Assembly (NCBI GenBank): GCA_017554135.1
Contig: JAFZIX010000237.1
Span: 1-6,067, forward strand
Origin: Bacteroidales bacterium
GTDB taxonomy: Bacteria > Bacteroidota > Bacteroidia > Bacteroidales > UBA932
Direction: 5' to 3'
Length of the DNA stretch: 6,067 bases
Shown: in pieces, positions 1 to 5,260 of the stretch
Position numbering within the stretch: position 1 is the stretch's first letter
How the letters are laid out: every line of letters begins with the position of its first letter
The notes under the pieces: generated by a model
Databases searched by the model: none
What the model was told of the DNA's origin: nothing
The model's input: the letters and a program-made list of their open reading frames with translations, nothing else
Program-made: the position numbers and the translations under genes

Positions 1-968
1 CCGATATGTCACAGATCAGGGGACAGAGAGGGGCCAGGCGCGCTGTTGAGGTGGCGGCGGCAGGCGGGCACAATATGCTTATGATCGGTGTTCCGGGAAG
101 CGGGAAAACAATGCTTGCAAGATGCATTCCCGGAATTCTGCCGCCGATGACGCTGGAGGAGTCGCTGGTGACCAGCAAGATATATTCCGTATCCGGGCTG
201 GCGGCGAGGGATGCGGGGCTGATACGCTGCCGGCCGTTCCGCGCACCGCACTATAGCGCATCTCTCGCCGCAATCATCGGGGGTGGCAACGGCGGCAACA
301 TCGTGCCGGGGGAGATATCCCTCGCGCATAACGGGGTGCTCTTTGCGGATGAGTTCGCGCAGATGCCGAAATCGGTGGTGGAAGCGCTCCGGGGGCCGAT
401 GGAAGACAGGAAAGTGGTGGTTTCGCGCCTCAAGGGGAAGGTGGAATACCCGGCATCCTTCATGCTCGTGGCCGCCACCAACCCCTGCCCCTGCGGCTAT
501 TATGGCGACGGCGACCGCTGCACCTGCACCGTCGGCCAGAGGGTGAGTTATCTCAATCGCCTGTCGGGGCCACTGCTGGACAGAATAGATCTGCATGTAT
601 GGCTTAATCCCCTGGAAACCAAAAAGTTGCTGAATCGACCGAAGGGGGAGAGCAGCGCCGCCGTAGCCGCCAGGGTCGCCGCCGCCCGCGAGGTGCAGAA
701 GCTGCGTTTCCGGGAGGATGGCATCAGCACCAACGCGGAGATGACTAATGCGATGATGGAGAGGTACTGCCCTTTGAGCCAGGATTGCAAGGACTTGCTG
801 GAGAAAATAATCGACCACCTGGGCCTTTCCGCCCGCGCCTATACCCGCATCGTCAAGATATCCCGGACCATCGCGGACCTTGCCGGCGCTCCCGACATCC
901 TCCCCGCCCACATCTCCGAAGCCGCCTCCTACCGCCTCCTCGACCGCCGCAATTTCGGGGAATTGTAA
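1..968 (+). CDS. comM: ComM/YifB-type Mg-chelatase-like AAA+ ATPase, 5' end missing
   Basis: The reading frame is open from base 3, and the ATG at base 6 aligns with an internal position of the family (usual context D-F-x-D-V-x-G-Q), so the true start lies outside the window. About 320 C-terminal residues of a roughly 500-residue protein are visible. Numbering from Met at base 6: Walker A GVPGSGKT at 28-35, Walker B VLFADEF at 111-117, sensor-1 ATNP near 157-160, a cysteine group (CPC at 161-163, CTC at 172-174), an arginine-finger region LLDRIDLH at 190-197, and the Mg-chelatase C-terminal helical domain from about 240 to the end. Characterised ComM is a cytoplasmic hexameric helicase that promotes branch migration of incoming DNA during natural transformation; many relatives are known only as YifB. 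Walker B has FADEF where FLDEL is more usual, but the acidic pair is kept. The last eight codons and stop are repeated after hicB. The family call is firm; a role in transformation here is inference. Confidence 0.95.
   Translation, partial: DMSQIRGQRGARRAVEVAAAGGHNMLMIGVPGSGKTMLARCIPGILPPMTLEESLVTSKIYSVSGLAARDAGLIRCRPFRAPHYSASLAAIIGGGNGGNIVPGEISLAHNGVLFADEFAQMPKSVVEALRGPMEDRKVVVSRLKGKVEYPASFMLVAATNPCPCGYYGDGDRCTCTVGQRVSYLNRLSGPLLDRIDLHVWLNPLETKKLLNRPKGESSAAVAARVAAAREVQKLRFREDGISTNAEMTNAMMERYCPLSQDCKDLLEKIIDHLGLSARAYTRIVKISRTIADLAGAPDILPAHISEAASYRLLDRRNFGEL
941..968 (+). repeat. 28-bp direct repeat, copy 1 (end of comM)
   Basis: These 28 bases match 1606-1633 perfectly. They cover the last base of a Leu codon, the codons for DRRNFGEL and the TAA stop of comM. 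Identity ends at base 969 on the right and at base 940 on the left (T here, G at 1605). The repeat contains a short inverted repeat, CAATT (950-954) and AATTG (961-965), around a 6-base centre. This copy is the coding one and is presumably the original. Confidence 0.95.
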
Positions 969-969
969 A

Positions 970-1001
970 TTTGGATTTTAGTATTAATTTTAATACTTTT
1001 G
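970..1001 (+). promoter_or_regulatory. Bacteroidetes-type promoter of hicAB
   Basis: TTTG at 970-973, a 20-base spacer, then TACTTTTG at 994-1001 match the known Bacteroidetes consensus TTTG-N19-21-TAnnTTTG exactly. The -7 element ends only two bases before the hicA ATG at 1004, so transcription should begin at or within the start codon, predicting a leaderless or nearly leaderless toxin message. Confidence 0.75.
980..997 (+). promoter_or_regulatory. Perfect palindrome, candidate HicB/HicAB operator
   Basis: AGTATTAA (980-987) and TTAATACT (990-997) are perfect 8-bp inverted arms around a TT centre. The palindrome fills the promoter spacer and overlaps the first half of the -7 box, so a bound repressor would block RNA polymerase. 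HicB proteins with a helix-turn-helix domain are known to repress their own operons, and this is the obvious binding site. Binding is inferred. Confidence 0.6.
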
Positions 1002-1003
1002 CG

Positions 1004-1192
1004 ATGAAATATAGTGAACTGCGAAGGCTTCTGCGGAAAATTGGTTGTATGGTCGTTAGACAAGGTGCAAATCATGAGATTTGGTATAGTCCAAAGACCA
1101 GGAGGCGTTTTCCTGTTGCCAGGCACGATGCTGATGAGGTTTATATTAGGACTTTGAAGGATATTGAAAAACAGTCTGGAATCAAGATATGA
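1004..1192 (+). CDS. hicA: HicA-type mRNA interferase toxin
   Basis: A 62-residue protein starting MKYSEL, the normal length and beginning for HicA (PF07927, YcfA/HicA-like). HicA has a double-stranded-RNA-binding-like fold and cleaves mRNA to stop growth; it is neutralised by HicB. The key pattern is R-Q-G-A-N-H-E-I-W at about 19-27, with His24 where characterised HicA toxins have their catalytic histidine, followed by a basic strand (KTRRRFPVARH, 31-41) and a C-terminal helix TLKDIEKQSGI. The frame stays open upstream to 785, but that part lies inside comM and reads as an Arg/Pro-rich shadow, so ATG 1004 is chosen. The stop overlaps the hicB start by four bases (ATGA), so the two proteins are probably translationally coupled. 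The gene is AT-rich compared with comM. Confidence 0.9.
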   Translation: MKYSELRRLLRKIGCMVVRQGANHEIWYSPKTRRRFPVARHDADEVYIRTLKDIEKQSGIKI

Positions 1193-1605
1193 AAAAAGTA
1201 AATGTTGTAATAGGGCGGGTAAACGAAGGAGAATATGTTTATTCAGTTGTTATGGAGGCACCAGAGGTCCCATTTGGCCTTAACGGAACAGGAAGGACTG
1301 TGGAGGAGGCTAAGAAGGATTTTCTTGATGCTTATAAAGATATTGTTGAACTTATGGCAGAAGAAGGACGGCAATATGATGAGCTCGAGTTTAATTATCA
1401 TTACGATATTCCGTCTTTTTTGGAGTATTACGCCTATGCCTTAAGCTTGGCCAGCCTAGAGCGTATATCCGGCATCAACCAGCGTCAGTTAAGCCATTAT
1501 ATAAACGGCACCTCAAAACCAAGGAAATCTACGGTAGAGCGTTTTCGTAAGAATCTGAAGGCCTTTGCAGAAGACCTTCAGTCTGTCGATTTGATTTGGC
1601 GATAG
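1189..1605 (+). CDS. hicB: HicB-type antitoxin with helix-turn-helix domain
   Basis: A 138-residue protein with two parts. Residues 1-60 form the HicB partial RNase H-like fold that binds and blocks HicA (V-x-x-A-P-E-V-P-F-G then G-x-T-V-E-E-A-K-x-x-F, about 21-45). Residues 80-125 are an XRE-like DNA-binding domain (LASLERISGINQRQLSHYIN followed by G-T-S-K-P-R-K-S-T-V-E-R-F). The DNA-binding half suggests autoregulation through the palindrome at 980-997. It follows hicA with a 4-bp overlap. I looked for an internal TAnnTTTG promoter inside hicA that could give extra antitoxin and saw none. The stop codon TAG (1603-1605) directly abuts the second 28-bp repeat. The family assignment is secure; activity is not shown by sequence. 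Confidence 0.9.
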   Translation: MKKVNVVIGRVNEGEYVYSVVMEAPEVPFGLNGTGRTVEEAKKDFLDAYKDIVELMAEEGRQYDELEFNYHYDIPSFLEYYAYALSLASLERISGINQRQLSHYINGTSKPRKSTVERFRKNLKAFAEDLQSVDLIWR

Positions 1606-1633
1606 CGACCGCCGCAATTTCGGGGAATTGTAA
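1606..1633 (+). repeat. 28-bp direct repeat, copy 2 (after hicB)
   Basis: A perfect copy of 941-968, placed immediately after the hicB stop codon and before the next promoter. It is not part of any gene here: it would encode the last eight residues and stop of comM, but only as an orphan remnant. Its GC-rich left half stands out against the AT-rich DNA around it. Probable right-hand junction of the hicAB unit. Confidence 0.95.
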
Positions 1634-1640
1634 TTATTGT

Positions 1641-1671
1641 TTTGTGTTATATCGAATAATAACTATCTTTG
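1641..1671 (+). promoter_or_regulatory. Bacteroidetes-type promoter of the vapBC-like operon
   Basis: TTTG at 1641-1644, a 19-base spacer and TATCTTTG at 1664-1671 match the Bacteroidetes consensus. A start about five bases further on gives a leader of roughly 17 bases before the ATG at 1694. The leader is AT-rich with no Shine-Dalgarno sequence, which is usual in this phylum. Confidence 0.75.
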
Positions 1672-1691
1672 TTATCATTCAAATATAACAC
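1644..1691 (+). promoter_or_regulatory. Two nested inverted repeats, candidate VapB operator
   Basis: The outer pair is GTGTTATAT (1644-1652) and ATATAACAC (1683-1691), perfect over 9 bp. The inner pair is GAATAATAAC (1654-1663) and GTTATCATTC (1671-1680), matching at 9 of 10 positions, with the -7 box between its arms. Two symmetric sites sharing one centre suit cooperative binding by dimers of a ribbon-helix-helix antitoxin, alone or with its toxin. Function is inferred from position and symmetry. Confidence 0.5.
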
Positions 1692-1693
1692 TT

Positions 1694-1990
1694 ATGAACT
1701 CAAAAAAGACTATAAAAGTGCAAACGGCATTTCGTTTTGATTCTATACTGATCGGACGACTCAAGGAGGCGGCCAAGATGGCCGATGTGAGTGTGAATGA
1801 ATATGTTACGACGATACTGACTGATGCTACGAAGGATATTGAATCTGAGATGGAAAAAGAGGAAAGCAGAAGAAAGACCAAGGAGTTTCTTGCACAGTTT
1901 GCGGGGAAGTGGTCTGGCGATGAAACTACAGAGCAGATTATGGAATCAATCCGCGAAGGCCGGAAAGTAAGAAAGATAGTGAAGTTATGA
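1694..1990 (+). CDS. vapB: Ribbon-helix-helix antitoxin, VapB-like
   Basis: A 98-residue protein. Residues 6-45 look like an Arc/MetJ-type ribbon-helix-helix: a beta strand (IKVQTAFRF) and two helices (ILIGRLKEAAKMA and VSVNEYVTTILTDA). Residues 46-66 are a charged helix rich in Glu and Lys, and the tail has a pattern often seen in antitoxins paired with PIN toxins, F-A-G-K-W-S-G-D then I-M-E-S-I-R-E-G-R (69-90), which should wrap the toxin. The frame is open back to 1637, but that extension crosses the promoter and both operator arms, so ATG 1694 is chosen. The stop overlaps the toxin start by four bases. The RHH call comes from the pattern and the PIN partner makes the antitoxin role likely; the exact subfamily is not certain. 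Confidence 0.8.
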   Translation: MNSKKTIKVQTAFRFDSILIGRLKEAAKMADVSVNEYVTTILTDATKDIESEMEKEESRRKTKEFLAQFAGKWSGDETTEQIMESIREGRKVRKIVKL

Positions 1991-2385
1991 TTGACAGATA
2001 TTTGCTGGATACGAATGTGGTAGTGGATTTGCTGCGGAATAAAGATGCTGTCAAGTCCAAGTTGATTAAAGTGGGAATAGACAGAATAGCGATAGCCGAT
2101 CTCACTGTTTATGAATTGTACTGTGGGGCTTACATCAGTGCACAAAAGGAGTCGAACCTTGCTTTGATAAATGAGCTGATACAAAAGATTGCCATAATTC
2201 CGTCATCGGTAGCTTATGACGAAGCGGCTTTTCAGAAGAATACCTTAAAGAAGAGAGGAGAGTTGATAGAAGATATAGACATTATGATTGGCAGTACTGC
2301 TATTCACGAAGGACGTATTCTGATCACTAGTAACGTGGCTCATATGCACAGGCTTAATGGGATTATGCTTGAGGACTGGTCATAA
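1987..2385 (+). CDS. vapC: PIN-domain ribonuclease toxin, VapC-like
   Basis: A 132-residue single-domain PIN protein, the usual VapC length. The acidic active-site residues that bind divalent metal are visible: Asp8 in YLLDTN, Glu43 in VYELYCGA, and Asp98 in IEDIDIMIGSTAI, with the C-terminal strand LITSNVAHMHRL ending in the typical G-I-M-L-E-D-W. VapC toxins are site-specific RNases that often cut initiator tRNA or 23S rRNA; the target here cannot be read from sequence. The start ATG overlaps the antitoxin stop (ATGA), so the pair is cotranscribed from the promoter at 1641. The catalytic set is complete, so the toxin is probably active. Its 3' end contains the likely -33 region of the next promoter. 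The gene is AT-rich compared with the genes downstream. Confidence 0.9.
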   Translation: MIDRYLLDTNVVVDLLRNKDAVKSKLIKVGIDRIAIADLTVYELYCGAYISAQKESNLALINELIQKIAIIPSSVAYDEAAFQKNTLKKRGELIEDIDIMIGSTAIHEGRILITSNVAHMHRLNGIMLEDWS

Positions 2386-2398
2386 ATCATTATCTTTG
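2368..2398 (+). promoter_or_regulatory. Probable promoter of the membrane protein-PPC-kinase operon
   Basis: TATCTTTG at 2391-2398 is an exact -7 element. The best -33 match is CTTG at 2368-2371, three of four consensus bases, with a 19-base spacer. The -33 part lies inside the end of vapC. The -7 element ends five bases before the ATG at 2404, predicting almost no 5' leader. Confidence 0.6.
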
Positions 2399-2403
2399 TG
2401 CCG

Positions 2404-2880
2404 ATGTTCAAGAAATACCTGATAGTTTTCCTGATTTCGATGGTGCCGCTGATCGAACTCCGCGGGGCCATACCGTATGCAGTAGGCTTCGGGCTGCCGA
2501 TCTGGCAGTCGTGCCTGGTGGCGGTGGTCGGCAACATGCTGCCGGTGCCGTTCATCTTCCTCTTTGCCCGGAAGATTTTGGAATGGGGCAAAGACAAGAA
2601 GGTAATCGGCGGATTCTTCCGCTGGTGCCTGGAAAAAGGGGATAAGGGCCGCCAGAAACTGGAAGCCAAGGCCGGACGCGGCCTCTACATCGCCCTGCTG
2701 CTGTTCGTCGGCATTCCGCTGCCCGGAACCGGCGCCTGGACCGGCACCCTCGCGGCAAGTTTCCTGAACATGGATTTCAAGAAGAGCGTGCTCTACGTGC
2801 TCCTCGGCGTCCTCCTCGCCGGCGCCATCATGCTCACCGCATCCCTCGGCGTCTTCGGAGCCATATCCCTGGCTAAATAG
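2404..2880 (+). CDS. Small integral membrane protein, COG2426 / small multidrug export family
   Basis: A 158-residue hydrophobic protein matching the family named small multi-drug export protein (PF06695). Family signatures are P-L-I-E-L-R-G-A-I-P at 15-24 and G-I-P-L-P-G-T-G-A-W-T-G at 103-114, two P/G-rich re-entrant-looking segments. Likely membrane segments lie near 5-28, 33-57, 93-118 and 128-155, with a basic cytoplasmic loop at about 60-92 (KDKK, KGDKGRQKLEAK). Despite the name, no transported substrate is firmly established for this family that I know of. A GTG at 2398 is in frame, but its G is the last base of the -7 box, so ATG 2404 is the better start. It is followed after 5 bp by the PPC gene and heads a three-gene operon. 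GC content is high, unlike the TA genes upstream. Confidence 0.85.
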   Translation: MFKKYLIVFLISMVPLIELRGAIPYAVGFGLPIWQSCLVAVVGNMLPVPFIFLFARKILEWGKDKKVIGGFFRWCLEKGDKGRQKLEAKAGRGLYIALLLFVGIPLPGTGAWTGTLAASFLNMDFKKSVLYVLLGVLLAGAIMLTASLGVFGAISLAK

Positions 2881-2885
2881 ACCTT

Positions 2886-3323
2886 ATGAACTACACCTTC
2901 AAACCCAGCACCGGCGGGCGCTATCTGCTGAGCATCGCCAATCATCAGGAAATCACCGCAGTCCTGGCGGAATTCTGCCGGGACCAGCACATACGCAGCG
3001 GAGTTGTCGGCGGCATCGCAGCTATATCGGAGGCCACTTTCCGCTTCCTGGATCCCGCCACTAAACAGTATGTCGACAAAACCTTCGCCGAGCAGATGGA
3101 GGTCACCTGCCTCACTGGCAACATCTCCCAGAAGGATGGCGAAGTCTACCTGCACATCCATGTGACCGCCAGCAGGCGGGACTACAGTTGCATCGGCGGG
3201 CACCTTTTGAACGCGAAGGTCAACGGTGCATGCGAACTCTATGTTGCCGATTTTCTGCTGGACGGTGTAGACCGCAAGTTCGACCCGGAAACTGGCCTTA
3301 ACCTGTACGATTTCCATGAGTAG
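2886..3323 (+). CDS. PPC/DUF296-domain protein
   Basis: A 145-residue single-domain PPC (plants and prokaryotes conserved, PF03479) protein. In plants the domain is joined to AT-hook DNA-binding motifs; bacterial versions stand alone, form trimers in known structures and mostly lack a proven role. Visible signatures are S-G-V-V-G-G-I-A-A-I at 38-47 and H-I-H-V-T-A-S at 90-96 followed by G-G-H-L at 104-107; His90, His92 and His106 are the usual conserved histidines and could bind metal. There is no AT-hook or other DNA-binding segment, so a DNA-binding role should not be assumed. It begins 5 bp after the membrane protein gene and overlaps the kinase gene by 8 bp, so all three are probably cotranscribed. 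Confidence 0.87.
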   Translation: MNYTFKPSTGGRYLLSIANHQEITAVLAEFCRDQHIRSGVVGGIAAISEATFRFLDPATKQYVDKTFAEQMEVTCLTGNISQKDGEVYLHIHVTASRRDYSCIGGHLLNAKVNGACELYVADFLLDGVDRKFDPETGLNLYDFHE

Positions 3324-4242
3324 GATGGTAGCAGGCATAGGCGAGATGGTGCTGGACATCGTCTTTCGCGAAGGGCAGCCCCAGGCGGCAGTGCCCGGAG
3401 GATCCGTTTTCAATTCCATGGTTTCTCTCGGCAGGACCTTGGGACGCACCAACCCTGACGTGCGTCTGGTCATGGACTCGCAGACGGGCGATGACGCCGT
3501 GGCGGACATAATGACCGAATTCATGCTGAAGAACGGCCTGAGCACGGACGGAATCCAGCGCGTGCACGGTCAGAGTGCGGTTTCGATGGCGATGCTGGAT
3601 GCGAACAACAACGCCCATTACGAGTTCTTCCGGGACAAGACCTTGCCTCCCTTCGAGCTCCCGTCCACCCGCTTCGAGGCGGATGATATCATGTTGTTCG
3701 GCTCCGTATTCGCGGTGAACCCCGGCACGGCACCCCAGACCAGAGCGCTGGCACGCAGGGCGCAGGAGGCCGGCGGCATAGTCTACTACGACATCAACTT
3801 TCGCAAAAACCATCCGGCGGATCCCGCCAGCATAGAAGAAAATATCGCCCTCTGCGACATCGTGCGCGGATCTTCGGAGGATATCGAGGGCCTCTACGGC
3901 ACGTCCAACGCGGCTAAGGTGTATGAGGAGCGCATCGCGCCGCTATGCCACAATTTCATCTGCACCCACGGCGGCAAGGATGCGGAATTTTTCTCCCCGG
4001 GAGTGCATCTGCGGCTGCCGGTGCCGCATGTGGAAAAGATAGTATCCACCATCGGCGCAGGCGACAACTTCAATGCCGGAACGCTGTATGCCATTGTGCA
4101 TCACGGATTTACCAAGGCCCGTCTGGCCGCTCTTACCGAGGATGACTGGCGTCTGCTCTCCCGCCACGCAATGGCCTTCTCCGCCAACGTCTGCGCCAGC
4201 ATGTTCAACTATGTGGATCCGGATTTTATCGAGAGTCTATAA
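3316..4242 (+). CDS. PfkB-family carbohydrate kinase
   Basis: A 308-residue ribokinase/PfkB-fold kinase of normal length. The first signature is P-G-G-S-V-F-N-S-M-V-S-L-G-R-T at 27-41. The ATP/anion-hole signature S-T-I-G-A-G-D-N-F-N-A-G lies at 244-255, with Asp250 as the expected catalytic base. YYDINFR at 157-163 fits the D-P-N-x-R strand of fructokinase-like members. The usual Asp at the start of the second signature (DTxGAGD) is Ser here, which is tolerated in the family. The protein phosphorylates a sugar or nucleoside with ATP in the cytoplasm; the look is fructokinase-like, but the substrate cannot be fixed from sequence. ATG 3316 overlaps the PPC stop by 8 bp; an in-frame ATG at 3325 would give MVAGIGEMVLDI, closer to typical family starts, and is an equal alternative. 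The gene ends 22 bp from the convergent higA-like gene. Confidence 0.9.
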   Translation: MSRMVAGIGEMVLDIVFREGQPQAAVPGGSVFNSMVSLGRTLGRTNPDVRLVMDSQTGDDAVADIMTEFMLKNGLSTDGIQRVHGQSAVSMAMLDANNNAHYEFFRDKTLPPFELPSTRFEADDIMLFGSVFAVNPGTAPQTRALARRAQEAGGIVYYDINFRKNHPADPASIEENIALCDIVRGSSEDIEGLYGTSNAAKVYEERIAPLCHNFICTHGGKDAEFFSPGVHLRLPVPHVEKIVSTIGAGDNFNAGTLYAIVHHGFTKARLAALTEDDWRLLSRHAMAFSANVCASMFNYVDPDFIESL

Positions 4243-4264
4243 AAACGGGAATGGAAGGCTTATT

Positions 4265-5260
4265 TTATGACTGGTTGGGAATTGTTGGCATCAGTAGTAG
4301 AGGAGGATCTTCTTCCTGAATGCTTCTATATGGAATAACCGAACCGTGAGATAACCACTTTTTGGCGAAGGCGTCTGCTTCCGCCTCCTTTTCATCATAA
4401 GATGGATTATCCGAAACATATCCCGTCTCCTCGAGAAAAATGTCCTTTTTCCCGTGAAGAAGGATGTGACCTATCTCGTGCAGTACAGTATATGCGAAGT
4501 TTTCATAAAACTCCAGGGTGTTGAGCAGTTGGATGCACGGATGCCCTCCAATCCAGCGCGAGGCGCCCTTAATATTGATTGATGACAAAGGCTCAGTATA
4601 AATAAGAATCACTCCGGCAGAAGCCAAAGTCTCCCTAAGCAAAGTCATAACATCATCGGAAGGATGTGTTAGAAGCAGTGAAATATCTTCCAAGATAGCT
4701 TTCAGTTTTGCCGCTGAATACTCATTATCCAGATATATATCATTTACCTGTATTTCACCCCGCCTTAACCAGGCTGACAGAGCTTTGGGATTGGTCGTAG
4801 ATTCAAGCGAGATACGAAATGCTACTTTCAATTTCTTCTTGAAATAATACTCCTCCCAAGCTGCTTGAGACACAACGCCAAAGAAACGCAGCAATTCTTC
4901 AAACTCTTTATCCGCAGTGGTTTGGGCTTTGATCCAGCCATTCTTTACCATTTCAGTTATCGGCATCGAATTAAGCCATTCTTTATTCGATGATTTGATT
5001 CGGGATAGCATATCATATCTGGCCATCTCCTCATCATAGTCTCTCTGCCAATTAAGAATAACTGAAGCCTCCATCCCGGTAACAAACTCAATTGCAATAG
5101 CCAAATCAGGAGAAATGGAAGATTTCTCTGCGATTACATCAAGAATATACTTCTCCGACTTCTCTGCTCTTGAAGCAAACTCCTTAATGGACATGTCCAT
5201 CTCTTGTAATTTTTCTGCTAGAAGGCTCCCCGGATGCGTAGTAATATAATAAGTACTCAT
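4265..5260 (-). CDS. higA: HigA-type antitoxin fused to an ImmA/IrrE-like zinc protease
   Basis: A 331-residue two-domain protein. Residues 8-80 form a HigA/XRE-type helix-turn-helix: H-P-G-S-L-L-A-E-K-L, then MSIKEFASRAEKSEKYILDV, with a GMEASVILNWQRDYDEE ending typical of HigA. Residues about 175-305 are a metallopeptidase domain like ImmA/IrrE (COG2856): AYTVLHEIGHILLHG at 256-270 contains the HExxH zinc motif (His261, Glu262, His265) and E-x-E-A-D-x-F-A at 292-299 should supply the third ligand. ImmA-type proteases cut repressors or antitoxins on a signal, so this antitoxin may combine repression with regulated proteolysis. The protein ends about 32 residues after that motif, in a proline-rich tail, whereas relatives as I remember them usually continue with a further helical segment; it may be shortened at its 3' end. 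Its start overlaps higB by 4 bp. Confidence 0.88.
   Translation of the reverse strand: MSTYYITTHPGSLLAEKLQEMDMSIKEFASRAEKSEKYILDVIAEKSSISPDLAIAIEFVTGMEASVILNWQRDYDEEMARYDMLSRIKSSNKEWLNSMPITEMVKNGWIKAQTTADKEFEELLRFFGVVSQAAWEEYYFKKKLKVAFRISLESTTNPKALSAWLRRGEIQVNDIYLDNEYSAAKLKAILEDISLLLTHPSDDVMTLLRETLASAGVILIYTEPLSSINIKGASRWIGGHPCIQLLNTLEFYENFAYTVLHEIGHILLHGKKDIFLEETGYVSDNPSYDEKEAEADAFAKKWLSHGSVIPYRSIQEEDPPLLLMPTIPNQS

Larger units (their letters stand above)
969..1633 (+). mobile_element. Candidate hicAB cassette inserted at the 3' end of comM
   Basis: This 665-bp unit holds the hicAB promoter, hicA, hicB and the second copy of the 28-bp comM end repeat. The -33 box starts one base after copy 1 ends and the hicB stop directly abuts copy 2, so almost nothing is present besides the TA operon. 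Base composition changes sharply at the repeat (1201-1260 is 38% G+C, against 70% at 481-540). The arrangement is what site-specific integration at a gene's 3' end leaves behind, since the host gene is rebuilt by the repeat. No integrase or transposase is encoded, so any movement would need a recombinase supplied in trans. Tandem duplication or homologous exchange could also explain it. The repeat is seen; mobility is inferred. Confidence 0.45.

Noticed and set aside
9..911. Long open frame on the minus strand opposite comM
   Set aside because: It is a shadow of the high-GC comM reading frame: no recognisable motifs, odd composition, and every AAA+ motif lies on the plus strand.
785..1003. 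Longer hicA reading frame starting at 785
   Set aside because: The extension lies inside comM in another frame, is rich in Arg and Pro, and crosses the promoter. The conserved HicA start MKYSEL is at 1004.
1606..1633. CRISPR-like or tandem repeat
   Set aside because: Only two copies exist, 665 bp apart, with genes between them; there are no regular spacers.
1637..1693. Upstream ATG for the RHH antitoxin
   Set aside because: The extra 19 residues span the promoter and both operator arms and do not resemble the family; ATG 1694 is at the start of the normal RHH region.
2398..2403. GTG start two codons before ATG 2404
   Set aside because: Its first base is the last base of the -7 box, so it would not be in the transcript.
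3298..3813. Minus-strand open frames opposite the PPC and kinase genes (also 2793-3545)
   Set aside because: These are mirror frames of GC-rich coding DNA with no recognisable domain; the plus-strand genes explain the region fully.
4243..4264. Possible bidirectional terminator between the convergent kinase and higA-like genes
   Set aside because: The 22-bp gap has no hairpin with a T tract that I can see, so termination here is not shown by sequence.
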